A stretch of 64,000 nucleotides of DNA from Corallium rubrum. Taxonomy: Eukaryota > Cnidaria > Anthozoa > Scleralcyonacea > Coralliidae. A program made the position numbers and the translations under genes. The DNA is taken from positions 12,758,816 to 12,822,815 of the forward strand of contig OZ036006.1 of assembly GCA_964035015.1 (NCBI GenBank). Reading direction: 5' to 3'. A model generated the notes under the pieces. It did no database searches and was not told the DNA's origin. It saw nothing but the letters and a program-made list of their open reading frames with translations. Positions within the stretch are counted from its first letter, which is position 1. Each line of letters opens with the position of its first letter. Shown one piece after another: positions 18,723-29,712 of this stretch.

Positions 18723-19310
18723 ATGGCCGAAAAGAAAACTAAAACGGTAAAAGTTGGAAAAAAAATCAGGGCATCCGCCGCGGAACCAGCCGAAGCATCT
18801 GTTGGGGAACCAGAAACGGAAATACCTATTGAAATCCCCAACCTCGTCGATGAGCTCGTCAATGATCTGAGAAAGACTGAGGAAACCAGCCCAACACCTC
18901 TACCAACCGATGATACCAATAAGAAAAGAAGTGAGCTAATAAAATTATCAGAGGATGGTGAGGTAACTCAGTCAGTCAGCTACATCAAAAAAGCGTCGGT
19001 AAAGGTTGTGGATAAGCTGTACGCTGAATATGAGGCCAGAAGGATGGAAAGAGCTAACGAATTTCTGACTGATATGCTGATTAGTAGATTCTCTAATGTT
19101 CTCGGTGGTTTGGACGCTGTAGAAAGCTCTGAGGAGCTAGACACTGAGTTACAAAAAGACAAACTGTTAAAGAGTGACGTTGGTAAAGTTGTAGCCATGA
19201 TCACACCGTATATACCATGTCTCGGACTGTTATCTGGTGGTGTAACTGTGGGAAAACATGTCTACCAACATAAAACAAAAGTATCTGAACAAAAATCGGA
19301 AACTAAGTGA
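18723..19310 (+). CDS. Last right-arm Polinton gene (195 aa), 3' end inside inverted repeat
   Basis: Intact frame starting 4 bp after the ATPase stop, preceded by TATAGTAAG. The N-terminus is basic then alanine/proline/acid-rich (GKKIRASAAEPAEASVGEPE), the middle helical (KLYAEYEARRMERANEFLTD) and the C-terminus has one hydrophobic segment (VVAMITPYIPCLGLLSGGVT). About 53 C-terminal codons lie in the right inverted repeat, so the left inverted repeat carries an antisense copy of this gene end. Function unknown; a membrane or virion protein is likely from its place in the capsid cluster. Confidence 0.72.
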   Translation: MAEKKTKTVKVGKKIRASAAEPAEASVGEPETEIPIEIPNLVDELVNDLRKTEETSPTPLPTDDTNKKRSELIKLSEDGEVTQSVSYIKKASVKVVDKLYAEYEARRMERANEFLTDMLISRFSNVLGGLDAVESSEELDTELQKDKLLKSDVGKVVAMITPYIPCLGLLSGGVTVGKHVYQHKTKVSEQKSETK

Positions 19311-19806
19311 AGTGTGTGTTAAAAACCAAAACCAATGGAAGATGGGATTAACTCCTACGCGTACGGACATAAAAATATTCTCACAAGTAGCCCCAGACCT
19401 CCGCGCTAGTTCCCCCAAACCTGACATGACAACGAAACCAAAACCAAAACCAAAACCAAAACTAAAACCAAAACTTTAATTTATGGGTCAAAAGCTGATT
19501 GGCCGTCACCACCTTACCACCTGCACATAATTTGACTGAATAAGTCGTTCGCTCTAACCACATTTTCGTACTGCCACCTGTAAAAGACCGGTTGTGTTTT
19601 TTATATCAAATCCAACAATATGAGATGTTCTGAAAGGGGAAAAATTTTCCACACTTCCCAAAACCCATTTTCCCGTCTGCTTATACTTTGAAAAGTGGAA
19701 AAAAAAAGTTTCCCCAATTCAAACGACCTTCCCCGTTAAATTCTAACATTCTGAGGCTGTTTTTGGCAAAAAAAAATGCGCCGGCAGCCTCAAGTTCTAT
19801 ACTACT
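19149..19806 (-). repeat. Polinton right terminal inverted repeat
   Basis: Reverse complement of 826-1655, ending CTATACTACT at 19806. It shows few mismatches to the left copy apart from two length changes: a short TTTTGG tract (about 19436-19478) and a single rather than palindromic copy of the TACGCGTA unit. Confidence 0.93.
19322..19380 (+). promoter_or_regulatory. TACGCGTA element downstream of the last gene
   Basis: Starts 11 bp after the stop of the 195-aa gene: AACCAATGGAAGATGGGATT, then ACTCCTACGCGTACGGACAT and AAAAATATTC. The same unit follows PolB in the same sense (3091-3133), and occurs twice head-to-head in the left inverted repeat. Position after two genes suggests a 3'-end signal; a replication or packaging element is an alternative. 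Confidence 0.5.
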
Positions 19807-19812
19807 AGCCTT
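19807..19812 (+). repeat. Polinton target-site duplication, right
   Basis: AGCCTT directly after the right terminus, identical to 820-825. Confidence 0.93.
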
Positions 19813-20866
19813 TATTAAATTTCTCTTCTCCAATACTCAGAAAGGAAACCGATGGCGAATCGGGGAAAGTGGAAAGCGCGAATGTTCCAATAGGAATATC
19901 GGCCCTCAACATGTCGCGAGAAGAAAACTGGGGACCAGTCTACCTGGTGGTAGACCACATAAAGACAGGAGAATCGGGGTAACAAAAGGGCTGGACCACA
20001 GCGCGCTCCCCACCAGGTAGACTGATCCGAGAACCCCGTTGTAGACAGAGTATAGGGTGTGCTAAGAATACCCCTCTCAGATCAAATATACCCAGCGGCG
20101 ATCGCAGAAGTGGGGGACCCGAAAACCAACGCATGCGAAGGGAATACAACGCTTCAAACGAACCCCACCTGCAACACACATCACTCCCGCGACAAGCACC
20201 GGTATGAATAAAACCCAAGAGCCTAAGCCAAACTAATGCGACCGAAAGTCAACATGTTACGCTCTGACTATCGCAAAATTGGCAAGGAGAGTCGCGAAAA
20301 ATATAGGGATAGCCTCCGAGACCCTGGCATCGGAAATGGCCGTGGGGACGTGCCTCCCCCCGGCTTATGCATTGAATGATAAGTCAGCTTGCGCGTCAGA
20401 CCCCAATGCATAAACAAGAGAACATTGAAACCGATAGGTCTTTGTATATCAAATGCGGAGCTTGACTTTAATATGCATATAAGATAAATCAATCATTTCA
20501 TGAATGAGTAATGCTGCGCCGACACCGAGAACTTGAAATAATTTGATCCAATGCTCGTCCAATTTTCATCGAAATGCAACCAAAATTTAATTCATCGGTC
20601 CATAATCTATGGGCAACATTTCCAATAACGTTAATGAAAATCCGTGCAAAACTCTGTTAATATAGCCTGCTCACAGACCACGAACAAATAACATAAGCGG
20701 TAATGAGTGCGATCAGGGATAGTATTACGGAATTCCCATCCAAATCCATCCCAATGGAACGAAAATTTACGGGATTGGTTCCGTAGTAATCTCATTCTGA
20801 TCGCCCATACACCAGGGGCGGATCTAGGATTTTTGTCACCTTAGTCCAAAATATTTGGGTTGTAGG
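19813..20866. other. Intergenic flank without recognisable gene
   Basis: The first 700 bp are more GC-rich than the surroundings. They contain a short inverted pair (AGTCTACCTGGTGGTAG near 19937 and CACCAGGTAGACT near 20012) and another around 20365-20415 (TTATGCATTGAATG with CCCAATGCATAA). No protein family was visible in any frame. This sequence and 1-819 should be adjacent at the empty Polinton site. Confidence 0.5.
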
Positions 20867-20962
20867 TGGTGGTGGTGGTGGTGGTGGTTGTTGTTGTTGT
20901 TGTTGTGGTGGTGGTGGTGGTGGTGGTGGTGGTGGTGGTGGTGGTGGTGGTGGTGGTGGTGG
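20867..20962 (+). repeat. GGT/GTT trinucleotide microsatellite
   Basis: Mostly GGT units with an internal GTT block, preceded by GGGGCGGATCTAGGATTTTT, a sequence common at the start of non-autonomous DNA-transposon relics. No gene. Confidence 0.9.
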
Positions 20963-21282
20963 GTTGGTCATGCTCCCCTGCCCAGAAAATTTTAGCAGAT
21001 TTAATTATTTTAACGAAGAAATAAACAACAGATACAATACATCTACTTCAAATATTTAATAAGATTCATGACTTCAAATATTCTATATGAAACTGATAAC
21101 CATACTGCAGGTTAGACCATTTCACTCTATCGAAGAGCTCGAAACAGAGCTGTATAGGCAATTCCCGGATGCCTCAGGCCTAAAACATTTAAATACTATG
21201 TCAAATTCAAAAACGCTGTAGGCCTGACTCAGTCTCATACATTTCCTGTGTTTTATTTTTTTTTTGTTTGTCGTATTTACAA

Positions 21283-21425
21283 GGACACTAGGGTAACCCC
21301 GGGTGCTAGGGTTACCCTAGCTGGGTTATGTTTCAACCTACCCAGGACAACTTTTTAACTGTTTGGTAACCACATATAATAGAGTTGACCCAGGGTAGGG
21401 GTAACCCTACCTTGAAACAGGCCCT
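21283..21425. mobile_element. Probable small non-autonomous DNA element with GGTAACCC inverted motifs
   Basis: CTAGGGTAACCCC at the left, GGGGTAACCCTACC at the right, with a central GGGTTACCC. The ends are imperfectly inverted around an AT-rich core, and GTTTCAA/TTGAAAC occur near both sides. MITE-like by structure only; no target duplication established. Confidence 0.4.
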
Positions 21426-22650
21426 AACTATGGTCTTTCACATAAAATAACAATTATAATTGCCAGACCTCACTATCTATTTTATGAATTTATGAAGTAG
21501 TCTATATTATCCAATCTTGACAAAATCCTTTAGCTTGTATTTCAATTCTTGCTGCAATGCTAGTCTCAAAATCATATTAATAAGGAAAAACCCTGAATGA
21601 ATTTGAGCTACTTGCACTACAAAAACGTAGATATATAAATATTAAGATTCTAAACAATAATAGAGGTCACCTTTCATATGAAGTCTCAATCGATGTGGCA
21701 AAGATTGTTATTGTCGTATTATTAAAATTCCATGTAGAATTTATGTCTTCATACGTCGAATGAACTTAAAGAAACTAGAAAATAATTAAGGCAGAAAAAT
21801 CTGCTTACCTGAGAGCAGCACGAGGTTTCGTCTTGTCATTGTTGGCGTATATTTTAATACCACGTATATCTTGCCAAAATACCTTTGAAGCGTCTTGCCC
21901 ATCTTGGTAAAATAAAGCATCCTTCGCTTGTTGACCCTCGAGTCGACGGTATTAAACTTGCCGTTTTATAAATCTCTCGCAACACATCTCGTCGTTGCCC
22001 TTCAAAGCGAATACATCGAGATCTATCACGTTTGTATTAGGCAAAGCCATGTTCCAAACAAAAGAATCCGCTTGTAGTGATACAAGTGCAAGTTAGTCAA
22101 TTACTGATCAGTCCACAAATCAGTCGAGAACTTCAAAGTAAAACGCTGCTAAACCAATCCGTGCTCGTGATGTTGAAAAATTAAGCCAATCAGAAAGGGT
22201 GATACAAGGGGTCTAAATCCAAAGAAAAGACAAAGAAATCCGGCGAACACTCGGCAAACCAATCACAGGTCGCTATAAAGGCTAATTTATAAATTCAACC
22301 AATCACAGCGGCGGATACAATAGGCTCAAATCCAAAGAACAAAGTCAACCGCGCGGCGCGGGTTAAAATGTACGTCATAAGCGAAGTATATTATCGGTAG
22401 AGACTAAAACACCAAACAACAGAAATAAAAATCAAGTGCTCGTGGCCACGGTGTCCACTTTTAAACTGTGTTTACGGTTCAAAAAAGTCTATACTGTAGG
22501 AAACGTTCCAATTGCCTATATGTACCAACGGAGAACTATATAGATAGCATGCTTAAAAAATTATATAAATTATTATAACATCAGATAATTGATAAGCTCT
22601 GCCAGCAGAGTAGGTTACTTTAATATTCCTGGGGCTTTTATTAACAAACT
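21426..22650. other. About 1.2 kb without a recognisable gene
   Basis: AT-rich to about 21800, then moderately GC-rich with blocks such as CCAATCACAG repeated near 22175, 22258 and 22300. I see no intact frame of protein-like composition, no tRNA fold and no clear transposon ends. Confidence 0.5.
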
Positions 22651-22654
22651 CCTT

Positions 22655-22940
22655 AACTCCGAATCCGAAGTCTGAAGTCTGAAGTCTGACGTCTGAAGTC
22701 TGACGTCTGACGTCTGAAGTCTGAAGTCTGAAGTCTGACATCTGACGTCTGACGTCTGACGTCTGACGTCTGACGTCTGACGTCTGACGTCTGACGTCTG
22801 ACGTCTGAAGTCTGAAGTCTGAAGTCTGAAGTCTGAAGTCTGAAGTCTGAAGTCTGAAGTCTGAAGTCTGAAGTCTGAAGTCTGAAGTCTAAAGTCTGAA
22901 GTCTGAAGCTTGAACTCTGAAGTTTGAAGTTTGAAGTCTT
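22655..22940 (+). repeat. Heptamer array (CTGAAGT/CTGACGT)n
   Basis: About 40 tandem heptamers. The outer blocks are CTGAAGT and a central block (about 22735-22805) is CTGACGT, which contains the palindrome GACGTC. A second CTGAAGT array lies at 23071-23150. Frames through the array are artefacts. Confidence 0.93.
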
Positions 22941-23070
22941 TTTTTTTAAACTTTACAATCATTAAATATGATTGATGGAAAAGACAAGAGGGCGTAAATT
23001 TCATTTTTAAGTCTAACCAGGGCATATAACAACAATAACAAGACAAAAGCTAAACTAAACTAAGTTTATT

Positions 23071-23150
23071 GTGAAGTCTGAAGTCTGAAGTCTGAAGTCT
23101 GAAGTCTGAAGTCTGAAGTCTGAAGTCCGAAGTCTGAAGTCTGAAGTCCC
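23071..23150 (+). repeat. Second CTGAAGT heptamer array
   Basis: About eleven heptamers, separated from the first array by about 130 bp of unique AT-rich sequence. All units are the CTGAAGT form with one CCGAAGT variant. Confidence 0.9.
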
Positions 23151-23639
23151 TACCCGGCTTTCGTAGTTAACAGTGGTCTTATGATTTACTATCGCCCATA
23201 CAGAGTTACACATTGGCGTTTCGTTGTTCTGCACTGTCGCCCACACCATAATGTTGGGCGGCTGTTGACCTTTAAAGCGAATTTCGGCTACGTTAAAGTA
23301 AACCAAGGTGAAAACACAACGCTCGCTGGCCTAGCCGAAAAATCACATATCGTGACGAACACAATACAATTGACTCGAGAGAAAGACATTACAAGACCTT
23401 CACGACTATATAGGTGATACGGTTGAAACCCACTAACCTGAGCAGCCGGCAGTAGAGGTTGTGGAGGAATGTCAGGCCGCGGTTGTACAAGCTCTGGCTG
23501 TGGACGTTGTGCCATTTCGTTCTACCCGTGCGGCGGCCGGGGCGGCGTCAAACTCTGCCAAAACAGCATTCAGTTCTTCCTCATTTGGCTGGCGTGGAGC
23601 AGCCCTCAGCTGCGGTACACGAGGCACAGAAAGTTCTAC

Positions 23640-26600
23640 CCCAGTATAACTGATGGTACTGTTGACCTTAATGGCTATGATATTATTAGGAAAGACAGGT
23701 CAAGAAATGGGGGTGGAGTCTGTATTTACTTGCGTAGCTCCATCAACTATAAAATAAGAAATGATCTGATTCCCTCTAAATTGGAGGCAGTTTGTTGACA
23801 TTATGAAACCCCATAGTCGACCATTCTTTGTTACAACTATTTATCGACCACCAAATTCATCACAAGCTTTCTTTGAACAATTCGAACATTTAATCAAAGC
23901 AATTGATGATGAAAATAAAGAAATGTATATTCTTGGTGATTTAAATTGCAACATACTTAAAACAGAATCTGATTCACAAACCAAGAAAATAAAATCACTG
24001 TATGAATTGCATCATGCAATTATCACAATCAATTAAGGAAGCTACACGGGTAACCATGACAACTTCCAGCCTCATTGAGCATTTTGTTACTAATACACCA
24101 GAAAAAATCTCAGACTCTGGTGTTATTCATACAGGAATCAGTGATCACAGTTTGATATATGCCATCAGAAAAATTCGTGCTTCTGAAAAGCAAGATGAAA
24201 ACATAGTGGAAATTAGAAATATGAAACACTTTGATAGCCAAAAATTTGTTGAAGACTTGCTTAGTCAACATTGGGAATATGTGTACTTTCTCGCAGATAA
24301 TCCAAATTCTATGTGGGAGATTTGGAAGAAACTGTTTGAGGAAGTACTAAATAAGCATGCACCTATTCAACAAAAAAAGATCAGATCCAAAAACGTCCCT
24401 TGGATTACTAGTGAGATAAAAAATCTTATAAATAAAAGAGATAAATTTAAGAGAAAAGCCATTATACAAAACCTTGAAGGAGATTGGATAGTGTATAAAG
24501 AAACCAGAAATAAGGTAAATATAGAACTGAGCCGAAAAGCCAAAAAAGATTATTACTCCAAACGAATCGCTGGTCAAAAGTATAATCCAAAAAAGGCTTG
24601 GAAAACAATAAACAACTTACTAGGCAGACAAAACAAACCAACAAAAGTAAATGAATTAAATATAAGTGGGGAAAATTTAACAAATGCCGAAGACATTTCT
24701 GAAGGCTTCAATGAATTTTTCTCAAATATTGGTTCTGACCTAGCTAGCAAAATTGACACCTCAAAATTCAATTTCGAAGATTATATTAAGAAAGGTAAAT
24801 CAGAATTCATAGCATTTGAGTCGATTACTACCAACAAAGTTTATCATCTCCTGTGTGGCCTTTCTAGTGCAAAAGCCACTGGCATTGACAAGATTTAAAG
24901 TAAAATTTTAAAACTAGCAGCACCTGCTGTCTCCAGTTCATTAACATATATCTCTAATCATAATTACACTATGCACTTTTCCAGATGAATGGAAAATGGC
25001 AAGGGTATCACCTCTTTATAAGAATGGCCAAAAAAATGTACCTGGTAACTACAGACCAATCTTTGTCTTGCCAACTGTAAGCAAAGTTATGGAAAGAATT
25101 TTATATGACCAACTATATGATTATTTGACCAAATTTAAACTACTTAATGATTGCCAATTTGGATTTCGCAAATTTCATTCAACTGCTACAGCATTATTAG
25201 ACTGTACAATAGTTGGTATATGAATATTGACAAGGAATTATTTAACTTAACTGTACTCATTGACCTAAAAAGGGCATTTGATACTGTTGACCTAAAAAAA
25301 GATGCTCTATCCCTACTAAAATCGTACTTGATGAATCGAACTCAGAAATGCCAGGTAAACGGAACTATTTTCATCACAGCGGTTCATTAAATGTGGTGTG
25401 CCACAAGGCTCAATTTTAGGGCCTTTATTCTTTTTGTTATATATTAATGACTTGCCTCATTGTTTAAACAAAACAAAAACACGACTGTTTGCGGATGACA
25501 TAAACCTAACAGTTGCTGGAGAATCTATAAATGATGCTGAAGCTGCTATGAATTCTGATTTAGAAAACCTAAGGAAATGGTTAACTGCCAATAAACTAAG
25601 TTTAAATGTGACCAAAACTGAATTTATATTAATTGGATCTAAACCAATGATAAAAAGTACATCAAATAAGCGGCTAAACGTTGTCATAGAAAACAAACCA
25701 ATTAAACAAGTTTATGACTGCAAAACTCTTGGAGTGACTATTGACCAGTGTTTATCTTGGAAGAATAATACTGATAACATTTGCAAGAAAATAGCATCAG
25801 GAATATTAGCTCTTCGTAGAATGAAAGAATTTGTTGAGAAAGATACACTTGTTTCTGTATATAATTCTATTGTTCGTCCATACTTTACTTATTGCTGTGA
25901 AGTATGGGACGTGTTTGGTGAAACACAATCAAAACGCCTCCAAAAGCTCCAAAAGAGAGCTGCTCGACTCATAATGAATATGTGCAATGATATAGATCAT
26001 ATGGTTGCTCTAAATGCTTTAGACTGGAAGCCACTTAAAACGGAAAGGATAAAGGCTAAGCCAAAATTAATGTACAAGCTGTTGAATAAAATGGGTCCGA
26101 ATTCACTAACTGATCTATTTACTTTCAGAAGGAAAGTACTCTTTGCTTGCCACATGCAGCCACGTACAAATAGCATGAAAAAATGTTTCATGTTTGATGG
26201 GGCACAAAAATGGAACTCTTTACCGAAACAAATTAGGGAGAGAACCCCCCCCCCCCCCCCCCCCCCCCCACTAAAATTGCTACTCACATTTTTGAATAAC
26301 ATCGCATGAAAGAGTGGTAAATAAATTTATCGTACTGTATATTATTTTCTATAGTTTATATTCTTGTACTTATAACTTTCTACTGCACAGTGGCAGCGGA
26401 GCAGTTGGAGTGACCATGGGGTTGGTTTTCTCAGATTCAACCTAATCTGAGATGGCCAACTTTGTGGTTATTTCAACTGTTCTGCTTCTACAGTGTATAT
26501 TATGTTACTATATCTTTGTAATTTTAATAGTTTACACGCCCCTTGTGGAAATCAGCCTAGGTTGACAATGGTTAGCATGTATAAATAAAGTTTTTCCTAT
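23640..26600 (+). mobile_element. Decayed non-LTR retrotransposon (endonuclease plus reverse transcriptase)
   Basis: Remnants are collinear on the plus strand. From 23650 to 24200 come endonuclease pieces (NGGGVCIYLRSSINYKIR, TTIYRPPNSS, EMYILGDLNCNIL, ISDHSLIYAI). From 24200 to 24900 comes the linker (KAWKTINNLLGRQNKPTKVN). From 25000 to 26310 comes the reverse transcriptase (PVPGNYRP-like, VMERILYDQL, VPQGSILGPLFFLLYINDLP, RLFADDINL). At least five frame changes or stops separate them (near 23797, 24030, 24898, 25222, 25390). A run of about 23 C at 26247-26269 lies in the C-terminal coding part. Its 3' end near 26600 is followed by the dispersed repeat. The family looks like CR1/Jockey-type LINE, with FADD intact but the protein dead. 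Confidence 0.9.
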
Positions 26601-26601
26601 C

Positions 26602-26760
26602 CAGTGTGGCAAACGGTGAAATGGCCAAAAACCACCCTTTTCGACCAAATTTAACCAAACTGAAGGTCCCCGGGGCATTACTACCATTCACCCGATAGGC
26701 CAAGCATGCTAGATGAATTTAAAACCCCTCCGCCATCGCATTGTGAGCCGAGCATCCCAC
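26602..26760 (+). repeat. Dispersed repeat, right copy (pairs with 504-662)
   Basis: Begins directly at the end of the LINE and matches 504-662 nearly base for base up to GAGCATCCCAC, after which the two loci diverge completely. Confidence 0.8.
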
Positions 26761-28371
26761 AGAATAATAAAAACCGAGGTAAACGTGATATTAAAATAGG
26801 TAAAAACAACAAAAGCCTATTGTTAGATAAATCTATGTCATCTACTCATAATTTTTTCTACTTTATTATATTTTTAGAAATAATAACATCTGGAACGTGT
26901 CAAGAATTATTTGAAATTTCTGCTGAAATTGGAAGTGCTGGGGTAAAACATACAGATCACATTTTGAATCGGTTTCTTTTGCTCTTTGTAGAAATATTAA
27001 TTATAAATCCAAATACATTTGAGGAGCATTTAATCACTAACAAGACGCTTGTTCAGGCTTTTACGCGGGCTACTGATCTGCCTGAACCTGCAGGGCGGAG
27101 ATACGGGAGGGTGTGTGTGTGAGGGGGGGGGGGGGGGGCACCCCCCAAGATCTAGAATTGCTATTTATTTGTTTTATAGTCGGCAGACAAGAGATTTCAG
27201 TCGGCACCCACCAGCGGCCAGACTCGGCGAGTATAGTACTGACGAGTGACGATTATGTGGCAGTCGGCAAAATTGAGCGTACAAACCCCCCTGCAAAATT
27301 TTCTGAGGACGGCCCTGGCAACCTGGCAAGGTGAACGTATAAGTGACAAGCTGCATTAATACACTAAAATGTAAACACATTTGTCGCACACAAAAGTGTA
27401 AAGAATGCGCAATACTGATAGCAAACGCAAACAAAAGTCTCAATACAATAAATAATAACCTTTCCACATGAAGTGAATGATCACGTGATCGTTCTCCGTT
27501 GTTATTGCTTCCGTTCACGTTGCGTTGATATTTTCTCACGGGCCACCGTAAACATGGATACAAAGTAAATGCGTTTGGTAGGTCATATCGAAGTGAACTA
27601 CCCTTATCCGACGATCTGCGTTCGCTGATCATTCCAACTCTCACAATTAAGCCAAAGACAGTTATTCCAAGCAAACACTGCCGTGTCAATAGAACGGTGA
27701 TAAGTATTGACAACGGAAAGTTACACCCCTATTCGTTATGTTATTGATTTGATTTGTCAAACGTATAGTAGTCTTTTTTGGACAACGTTTGTTTCAAAAC
27801 TAGAAAACAACTAGTTATTCGCTAAACGCCTGAACGCGAATGGTATATAGTGGCTGTAAATGCACTTTCTCGTTGTTAAACCAAGCAGAAAGCACTGTAA
27901 ACAGATGGACGTCTCCCATGAAGCGTTTGATTCTGTGTGTTTATTTCTAGTTAAGATCGTATTACGTATTGGGCAATTTTGCAATTTTGTTATACCCAGC
28001 CGAAACATAACCACAGGTAGTTCGAGTAATAACTTGAAATGTCACCATTTGCTTTGTATTTATATGCATGGTCATCGAGGAAATAAACAAAAGAATGGAC
28101 ACATGCGCGAAGACAAATTATTATCCCATAACCTTTGGAAGCTAAAACAAAGCGCCGAGCACAGTCGCTCAATAATCGCTGGAAAGCCCTCGGTGTGAGA
28201 TTAACCCCAACCAGGGTCTTTTTACAGAGAGGAGCGGGGGTGATAAGATCACGGGTACGGGATTAAACGGTTAGACTCAAACTTACTCTCGACTCCAACA
28301 ACACCCTGCCAAACGTTTGCGCATGCGTGAATTTTCAAGAATAAAAATTGCAAGAAATGTGCAAAAGTATT
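26761..28371. other. Intergenic stretch with transposon-end fragments, no gene seen
   Basis: A G run at 27122-27138 and, near 27300-27325, the minus-strand motif CAGGGCCGTCCTCAG followed by AAAATTTTGC, typical of a hAT-type inverted terminus, suggest a small hAT relic (about 27120-27325). The remainder has ordinary base composition with scattered short frames lacking recognisable domains or splice structure. Confidence 0.4.
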
Positions 28372-28532
28372 AACTACTTATTGACCGAGCGTGAGGTCTG
28401 TACTAGTGAAATATCGGACCGATGTTATTTTAGTACGGACCGAGACGAGCGCAGCGAGTTGAGGTCTGTGCAAAAAACAGACGTCCGATATTTCACTAGT
28501 ACAGACCGAACAAGCGAGGTCAATAAGTAGTT
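28372..28532. repeat. Foldback element 1
   Basis: AACTACTTATTGACC... is mirrored by ...GGTCAATAAGTAGTTT; arms of about 55-60 bp include TAGTGAAATATCGGAC and GTCCGATATTTCACTA. The centre contains a second small inverted unit (CGAGACGAGCGCAGCGAGTTG). MITE-like, non-coding. Confidence 0.85.
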
Positions 28533-29148
28533 TATTATATGGCCATAAATGTTGTGAACGTTCTGTGAAAACTCGATCTATCTTTTTTGCGAACTAAACG
28601 AAAATGGCAGACATTTTCCCATTTTTAAAGTACTAGTATTCTTCAATTGCTTTTGTTTGACATATTGCTCAAGATCGTACGTTAAGTAGTTGAATAAAAA
28701 ATCATCTGAAATTCTAATACTTGTGAGAAGTAAATGTTATATTATTACGAACAATGTTACGAACGTTTTGGACATTTTAAAAACGTTCACAAAACGTGGA
28801 AACTCGAACTATACATCAAATGAAAGCTTATAAAATTTCTAACAACATACCTGCACGATATATTTCAACAATGAGTAGTTCTAAAATTATAATCCATCTT
28901 GTTGCCGATATACTGACATGACTGCCATTTTGTTTATAAAATTAACTTACGGTCCCGAATGGCAGCTTCCGCTCTGAGCGGGCGGATACGGGAAATATCC
29001 GACCGCTTATGAACCAATCAAATTACAGGATTTCCGTATTCGGACCTCTCAGCGCTGCTGCCATATAATAAGAATCTATTATTACTTTGTGTTTTAAAAA
29101 AAGGAAATGAAAATTACAAATTGGGCATTTCAGAATATGTTACAATAT

Positions 29149-29312
29149 TTATGAATTATTGGACGAGTCTGAGCAAAATATCATGATTTGTCAGTGGCGA
29201 GCTACTAGTTATTTGCCGATGCCGAAGGCAGAGGCAAATAACTAGTAGCGAGACACTGACAAATCATGATATTTTGCGATAGACGAGTTCAATAATTGAT
29301 TTATCATTCATA
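29149..29312. repeat. Foldback element 2
   Basis: Arms of about 70 bp: TTTATGAATTATTGGACGAG, then CAAAATATCATGATTTGTCA, mirrored at 29255-29312. The loop reads GATGCCGAAGGCAGAGGC. It shares the CCGAAGGC loop motif with other foldbacks of this window although the arms differ. Confidence 0.88.
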
Positions 29313-29712
29313 AAATAGTTAAAAATTTGAAATGCCTGAAGTAAGAGATCGCCACTCTTCTCTCTGTCTTCGGCATACTAAAATCTTCGTAAAACTTACT
29401 TTTTGTTGGCACGAGTCTTGCTTTTTATCTCACTAAAACTTCCTTTTCACTATTTCTTTTCTGAAGTATATTGTCATTATGGATACTTCCAAATAGTCTC
29501 GATTATTTCCTCAGATAGCTGAAGAACTAGCCGCCATGTTTACGAAAATTATTTGCTGTCAGCAGTGTTATCGCTAGTGCGCATGCTCATAAAATTATTT
29601 GCAGCAGAAAATTATTTGCACTCAGTTATTTGCAGGTAAATTAACCAATCAGAATGCGTGATAGAAACGAAATGAATGATAATGATAAAGAAGCCATGCA
29701 CAAATTACCTAC

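Larger units (their letters stand above)
826..19806. mobile_element. Polinton/Maverick self-synthesising DNA transposon, inactive copy
   Basis: An 18,981-bp element bounded by 6-bp target duplications and long inverted repeats that begin with AG, as in known Polintons. It carries the family's hallmark genes: protein-primed DNA polymerase B, retroviral-type integrase, double-jelly-roll major capsid, minor capsid and an FtsK/HerA-type packaging ATPase. Genes left of 13,800 mostly run leftward and genes right of it run rightward. No adenain-type cysteine protease was recognised. Most reading frames are broken by stops or single-base shifts, and a LINE is inserted at 6922-8245. The good nucleotide match between the two inverted repeats outside repeat tracts suggests the insertion is not ancient. 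Confidence 0.95.

Noticed and set aside
22655..23150. CRISPR-like array
   Set aside because: Seven-base units with no spacers; a plain tandem repeat in a eukaryotic context.
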